Below are positions 13,737 to 16,409 of a DNA stretch of 16,409 bases, one piece after another. The stretch's first letter is position 1. Each line of letters begins with the position of its first letter. A program made the position numbers and the translations under genes. The notes under the pieces were generated by a model. It saw only the letters and a list, made by a program, of their open reading frames with translations, was not told where the DNA came from and did not search any database. Source of the stretch: Bacillota bacterium (GTDB lineage: Bacteria > Bacillota > Bacilli > Alicyclobacillales > SLC66); NCBI GenBank assembly GCA_021846145.1, contig JAJZCJ010000043.1:1-16409 (forward strand), read 5' to 3'.

Positions 13737-14468
13737 TTATGCTCGTAATTCCGCTTTCGCCGCCTCAATAAAAGCCGTGAACAACCGAAAGTGACGCTCC
13801 GAGGAACGCCATAAATTTTCTGGATGCCACTGTACTCCGATGACAAACGAGCGCAACGGATCTTCGACCGCCTCAATTAATCCATCACGGCTGTGCGCAC
13901 TAGGTGCCAACCCAGGCGCAATTTGTTTGACTGCCTGATGATGAAATGTGTTCGTCTGCAAGTCCTCACTACCCACAATGTGAGAGAGTTTTGTACCTTT
14001 GCTTATCTTCACTGCGTGTGCCAAATGATCACGTGGCGCCTTTTGGTCATGTTGCAACGAACTTGGCCATTCTCTGGGCAAATCCTGAAACAACGTTCCC
14101 CCCATCACCGCATTTAACACCTGAATTCCTCTGCAAATAGCAACCACGGGTTTATTAAGCTCAATCATGTAGACAAGCAGTCGCGACTCAAAATGATCCC
14201 TGAGCGGCGACACGTCTCCCATCCCTTGCCGAGGTTCTTCGCCATAAAGAGCAGGCGCAATATCTTCCCCCCCTGTGAGCAGAAGTCCATCGATTCTGTC
14301 CGCCCATTCCCTGATGATCGCCTGATCAGAAGTCGATGGCATCACCACGGACTGTCCTCCCGCTGCATACACTGCCTCTATATAATCTCTGCCCAAAAAT
14401 ATTCCCGGGTTCCCGTTTCTGGATATTTCATTGACAGTAAGGCCGATTTGCGGTCGCATTTCATGCAT
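13737..14468 (-). CDS. Class I glutamine-amidotransferase-type hydrolase (gamma-glutamyl-GABA hydrolase/PuuD family, peptidase C26)
   Basis: This 243-residue protein has the catalytic triad of class I glutamine amidotransferases: C112 in AICRGIQVLN, H215 and E217 in GVQWHPE. The N-terminus PQIGLTVN and the LLLTGGEDIAPALYGEE segment are those of the PuuD/gamma-glutamyl-gamma-aminobutyrate hydrolase family, which cleaves gamma-glutamyl amides. The substrate is unknown. It follows ahcY directly: the ATG at 14468 overlaps the ahcY stop, and a second ATG at 14459 has GGGGG about ten bases upstream and may be the real start. The two are expected to be co-translated. Confidence 0.88.
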   Translation of the reverse strand: MHEMRPQIGLTVNEISRNGNPGIFLGRDYIEAVYAAGGQSVVMPSTSDQAIIREWADRIDGLLLTGGEDIAPALYGEEPRQGMGDVSPLRDHFESRLLVYMIELNKPVVAICRGIQVLNAVMGGTLFQDLPREWPSSLQHDQKAPRDHLAHAVKISKGTKLSHIVGSEDLQTNTFHHQAVKQIAPGLAPSAHSRDGLIEAVEDPLRSFVIGVQWHPENLWRSSERHFRLFTAFIEAAKAELRA

Positions 14469-15714
14469 GCCCCCAACTGTGTAAATAGGCTTGTTGCTCT
14501 TCCGTTAAGCGATCGATCTCAATGCCAATCGCCTGTAATCTCATACTAGCCACTCGCTCATCCAATTCCTGTGGTAACTTATGCACGCCTGCAGGAAAAT
14601 TCCCTTCTGCCACCAACCGTAGTGCCAATGCCTGCAAGCCAAAGGTCATATCCATCACTTCCGCAGGGTGACCATCACCCGCAGCCAAATTCACCAAACG
14701 GCCTTCTGCCAGCAAATAAAGCTTTCTGCCATCCCGCATTGCAAACTCTTCCACATTATGCCGAACTTTACGCACAGACACCGCGCGATCAATTAAATCC
14801 GGTTTGCTGATCTCGACATCAAAATGACCGGCGTTGGCCATGACCGCACCTGTTTTCATCACATCAAAATGAGCTCCTGACAGGCATCCCTTATCTCCGG
14901 TTACCGTGACAAAAAAGTCCCCGCGCGGAGCCGCTTCTAATGACGGCATCACTTCAAACCCGTCCATCACCGCCTCCACCGCCTTGATCGGATCGACTTC
15001 CGTGACAATTACTTTGGCACCAAGGCCACGAGCGCGCATCGCTACCCCTTTGCCACACCACCCATAACCTATAACAACCACGTTTGTCCCTGCCACAACT
15101 AAATTAGTGGTGCGCATGATGCCATCCCACACCGATTGACCAGTACCATAGCGATTATCAAATAAATATTTTGAATACGCATCATTGACCGCAATCATAG
15201 GAAATAACAGTGCGCCTTCCTCCGCCATCGCTTTTAGTCTCAGGATGCCAGTTGTTGTTTCTTCACAACCTCCGATCACCTCTGCAACCTGCTCCGGCCT
15301 GTGCGTATGTAGTGTCGTAACAAGATCGCCACCATCATCAATGATCAAGTGCGGATGCGTATCGAGTGCCGCGCGAATGTGACTCTCATACTCTTCTGTT
15401 GTCGCGCCGTACCAAGCGTGTGCAGCGATGCCTTCATGAACCAGACCCGCTACCACATCATCTTGAGTGGACAATGGATTAGACGCTACCACCGTCACAT
15501 CGGCACCACCCGCTTTCACCACCATCGCCAAATAAGCCGTTTTCGCTTCAAGATGCAGACATATCACCACACGTTTGCCAGCAAACGGCTGAACCCGTAC
15601 AAATTCTTCTTCCAGTGCTCGCAAAATCGGCATGCGAGCCTTCACCCAATCGATTTTTAATAGTCCACTTTCATATAAATTCGCATCTCTTATGTGTGAA
15701 CGTTCCAACGTCAT
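14461..15714 (-). CDS. ahcY: Adenosylhomocysteinase-family protein AhcY (SAH hydrolase or S-inosyl-homocysteine hydrolase)
   Basis: AhcY splits S-adenosylhomocysteine into homocysteine and adenosine, removing the product inhibitor of methyltransferases. The 417-residue protein is the short type (Thermotoga/archaeal) without the eukaryotic insertion. Visible motifs are DDGGD (126-130), EETTTG (151-156), NDAYSKYLFDN (177-187), the NAD loop GYGWCGKG (216-223) and GHFDVEI in the C-terminal half. In some archaea with short proteins, the preferred substrate is S-inosylhomocysteine, so substrate is not certain. GGAGGG lies seven bases before the ATG at 15714. It overlaps the downstream hydrolase gene by 8 bases, and a terminator-like hairpin lies upstream. 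Confidence 0.92.
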   Translation of the reverse strand: MTLERSHIRDANLYESGLLKIDWVKARMPILRALEEEFVRVQPFAGKRVVICLHLEAKTAYLAMVVKAGGADVTVVASNPLSTQDDVVAGLVHEGIAAHAWYGATTEEYESHIRAALDTHPHLIIDDGGDLVTTLHTHRPEQVAEVIGGCEETTTGILRLKAMAEEGALLFPMIAVNDAYSKYLFDNRYGTGQSVWDGIMRTTNLVVAGTNVVVIGYGWCGKGVAMRARGLGAKVIVTEVDPIKAVEAVMDGFEVMPSLEAAPRGDFFVTVTGDKGCLSGAHFDVMKTGAVMANAGHFDVEISKPDLIDRAVSVRKVRHNVEEFAMRDGRKLYLLAEGRLVNLAAGDGHPAEVMDMTFGLQALALRLVAEGNFPAGVHKLPQELDERVASMRLQAIGIEIDRLTEEQQAYLHSWGHA

Positions 15715-15736
15715 TCAATCACCCTCCACGATAATC

Positions 15737-15765
15737 AAAAAGGCCGCAGCATCTTTCGCTCGACC
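15737..15765 (-). terminator. Intrinsic terminator after mazF, possible attenuator of ahcY
   Basis: On the minus strand GGTCGAGC (15758-15765) pairs with GCTGCGGCC (15742-15750) with one bulge and one G-T pair across a seven-base loop, followed by five T (15737-15741 as A). It fits a Rho-independent terminator for mazEF. A TATAAG -10-like hexamer lies upstream of it on the same strand, so if it is used the hairpin would be in the ahcY leader. That is inference. Confidence 0.6.
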
Positions 15766-15788
15766 AACCGTTCATCTTACTTATATCA

Positions 15789-16139
15789 TCAAAATTCAAT
15801 TAATCCCACACTTATTTGCAAAGAATCGTTGACCTTTTGCATCAACTCATCATTAAGATGCGTGATTTTTTCAGTTAGCCGTTGCTTATCAATGGTACGG
15901 ATTTGCTCAAGCAACACGACAGAATCCCGCTCCAACCCGTATTCAGAGGAAGTGACCTCTACGTGCGTCGGTAGCTTCGCTTTTTGGATCTGAGCCGTTA
16001 TCGCCGCGACAATCACGGTAGGGCTAAATCGATTACCAATGTTGTTCTGAATGATGAGCACAGGCCTAAAGCCCCCCTGTTCTGAACCAACCACAGGAGA
16101 GAGGTCTGCAAAAAACACATCGCCGCGCTTAATGTTCAT
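15789..16139 (-). CDS. mazF: MazF/EndoA family endoribonuclease toxin
   Basis: This is an mRNA-cleaving toxin of the MazF/PemK family. The 116-residue sequence is nearly the B. subtilis EndoA (NdoA) sequence: [20 protein letters not shown], then [10 protein letters not shown] with R25, [15 protein letters not shown] with T48, and [16 protein letters not shown]25 and T48 are the catalytic residues in EndoA and both are present. It starts two bases after the mazE stop. B. subtilis MazF cuts UACAU sites; the same specificity is inferred from the close similarity. In B. subtilis the pair leads into the rsb genes, while here ahcY follows, behind a terminator. Confidence 0.95.
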   Translation of the reverse strand: MNIKRGDVFFADLSPVVGSEQGGFRPVLIIQNNIGNRFSPTVIVAAITAQIQKAKLPTHVEVTSSEYGLERDSVVLLEQIRTIDKQRLTEKITHLNDELMQKVNDSLQISVGLIEF

Positions 16140-16141
16140 CG

Positions 16142-16409
16142 CTACACCCCGCTGACAAGCCGATCGGCGAGTGTCTCCGCTTCTCTTTCCGCATCAAACG
16201 ATTCAGAAGCAATCCGCAAATTAATGACGGCCATCTCCTGATATCCTTGCTGCAAAAGTTCGCGAATGCGTTGCTTCTTGCGTTCGTGCACATACATTGC
16301 CGTTGCCTGCCGTATTAAATTACTGCGCGTTTCCTGTTCTTCAGCCACGAGCCCATCCACCTCATCCAATAAGTACAGCGGCATATTTACAGCGATTCGC
16401 CTAGACTTA
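16142..16409 (-). CDS. mazE: MazE/EndoAI family ribbon-helix-helix antitoxin (partial, 5' end outside window)
   Basis: The frame is open through the window edge; the ATG at 16384 is not the true start because the codons above it continue the ribbon strand ([20 protein letters not shown]). This fits a CopG-type ribbon-helix-helix antitoxin: helix [20 protein letters not shown], then [40 protein letters not shown], closely matching EndoAI of B. subtilis. It binds and blocks MazF and should repress its own operon. The C-terminus pairs with mazF two bases downstream. Confidence 0.88.
   Translation of the reverse strand, partial: KSRRIAVNMPLYLLDEVDGLVAEEQETRSNLIRQATAMYVHERKKQRIRELLQQGYQEMAVINLRIASESFDAEREAETLADRLVSGV

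Noticed and set aside
14571..14810. 79-codon plus-strand frame opposite ahcY
   Set aside because: Shadow of the conserved ahcY frame with no support of its own.
15715..15788. SAM or SAH riboswitch before ahcY
   Set aside because: The gap is only 74 bases and shows one simple hairpin; the conserved cores of these riboswitches are not recognisable.
1..16409. CRISPR array, transposon, prophage, tRNA or rRNA
   Set aside because: No spaced repeats, terminal inverted repeats with transposase, phage proteins, or tRNA/rRNA sequence were recognised by reading both strands.

Overview
The window is chromosomal DNA of a Gram-positive (Firmicutes/Bacillota) bacterium. The strongest evidence is the block thiL-tsaE-tsaB-rimI-tsaD facing an ABC-F gene, the same arrangement as ydiA-ydiB-ydiC-ydiD-ydiE/ydiF in Bacillus subtilis, together with a MazEF pair almost identical to B. 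subtilis EndoAI/EndoA and small Firmicutes families (DUF1450/YuzB-like, DUF1659, DUF2922). Base composition is even at roughly 50% G+C. A secreted cupredoxin with an ECF sigma/anti-sigma pair beside it, and an APS-reductase plus ATP-sulfurylase pair, would fit an acidophilic iron/sulfur bacillus of the Alicyclobacillaceae type, but that placement is inference.

Layout: (1) 1-2473, minus strand, a tightly coupled operon of 5-formyl-THF cyclo-ligase, mobA, a MoeA-like molybdopterin-binding protein and mobB (cut by the window edge), all with GTG or TTG starts. (2) 2581-4473, plus strand, the ABC-F ATPase ydiF. (3) 4488-4537, a cluster of DnaA boxes between the convergent ydiF and tsaD. (4) 4569-8407, minus strand, thiL and the t6A genes tsaE, tsaB, tsaD with rimI, overlapping one another. 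(5) 8495-10377, plus strand, cysH and sat for assimilatory sulfate reduction, ending in a hairpin shared with the convergent cupredoxin gene. (6) 10421-12757, minus strand, ECF sigma factor, membrane anti-sigma-like protein and a secreted COX2-like cupredoxin lacking the usual copper-ligand histidine in its C-terminal loop. (7) 12878-13111, plus strand, a DUF1450 protein. (8) 13149-15714, minus strand, ahcY, a class I glutamine-amidotransferase-type hydrolase overlapping it, then DUF1659 and DUF2922 genes behind a structured leader. (9) 15789-16409, minus strand, the mazEF toxin-antitoxin pair, with mazE running off the window.

Functional links: the first operon finishes molybdenum cofactor to its guanine dinucleotide form. 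The t6A genes make the universal tRNA modification, and ydiF is a ribosome-associated ATPase, so region 2-4 is a translation-maintenance block. Sat and CysH convert sulfate through APS to sulfite. The sigma gene carries an ECF-type promoter just upstream, suggesting autoregulation; whether it also controls the cupredoxin is open. No transposons, phage genes, CRISPR arrays, tRNA or rRNA genes were seen. Most of the window is ordinary core genome; the cupredoxin/sigma island and the DnaA-box cluster are the parts most worth following.
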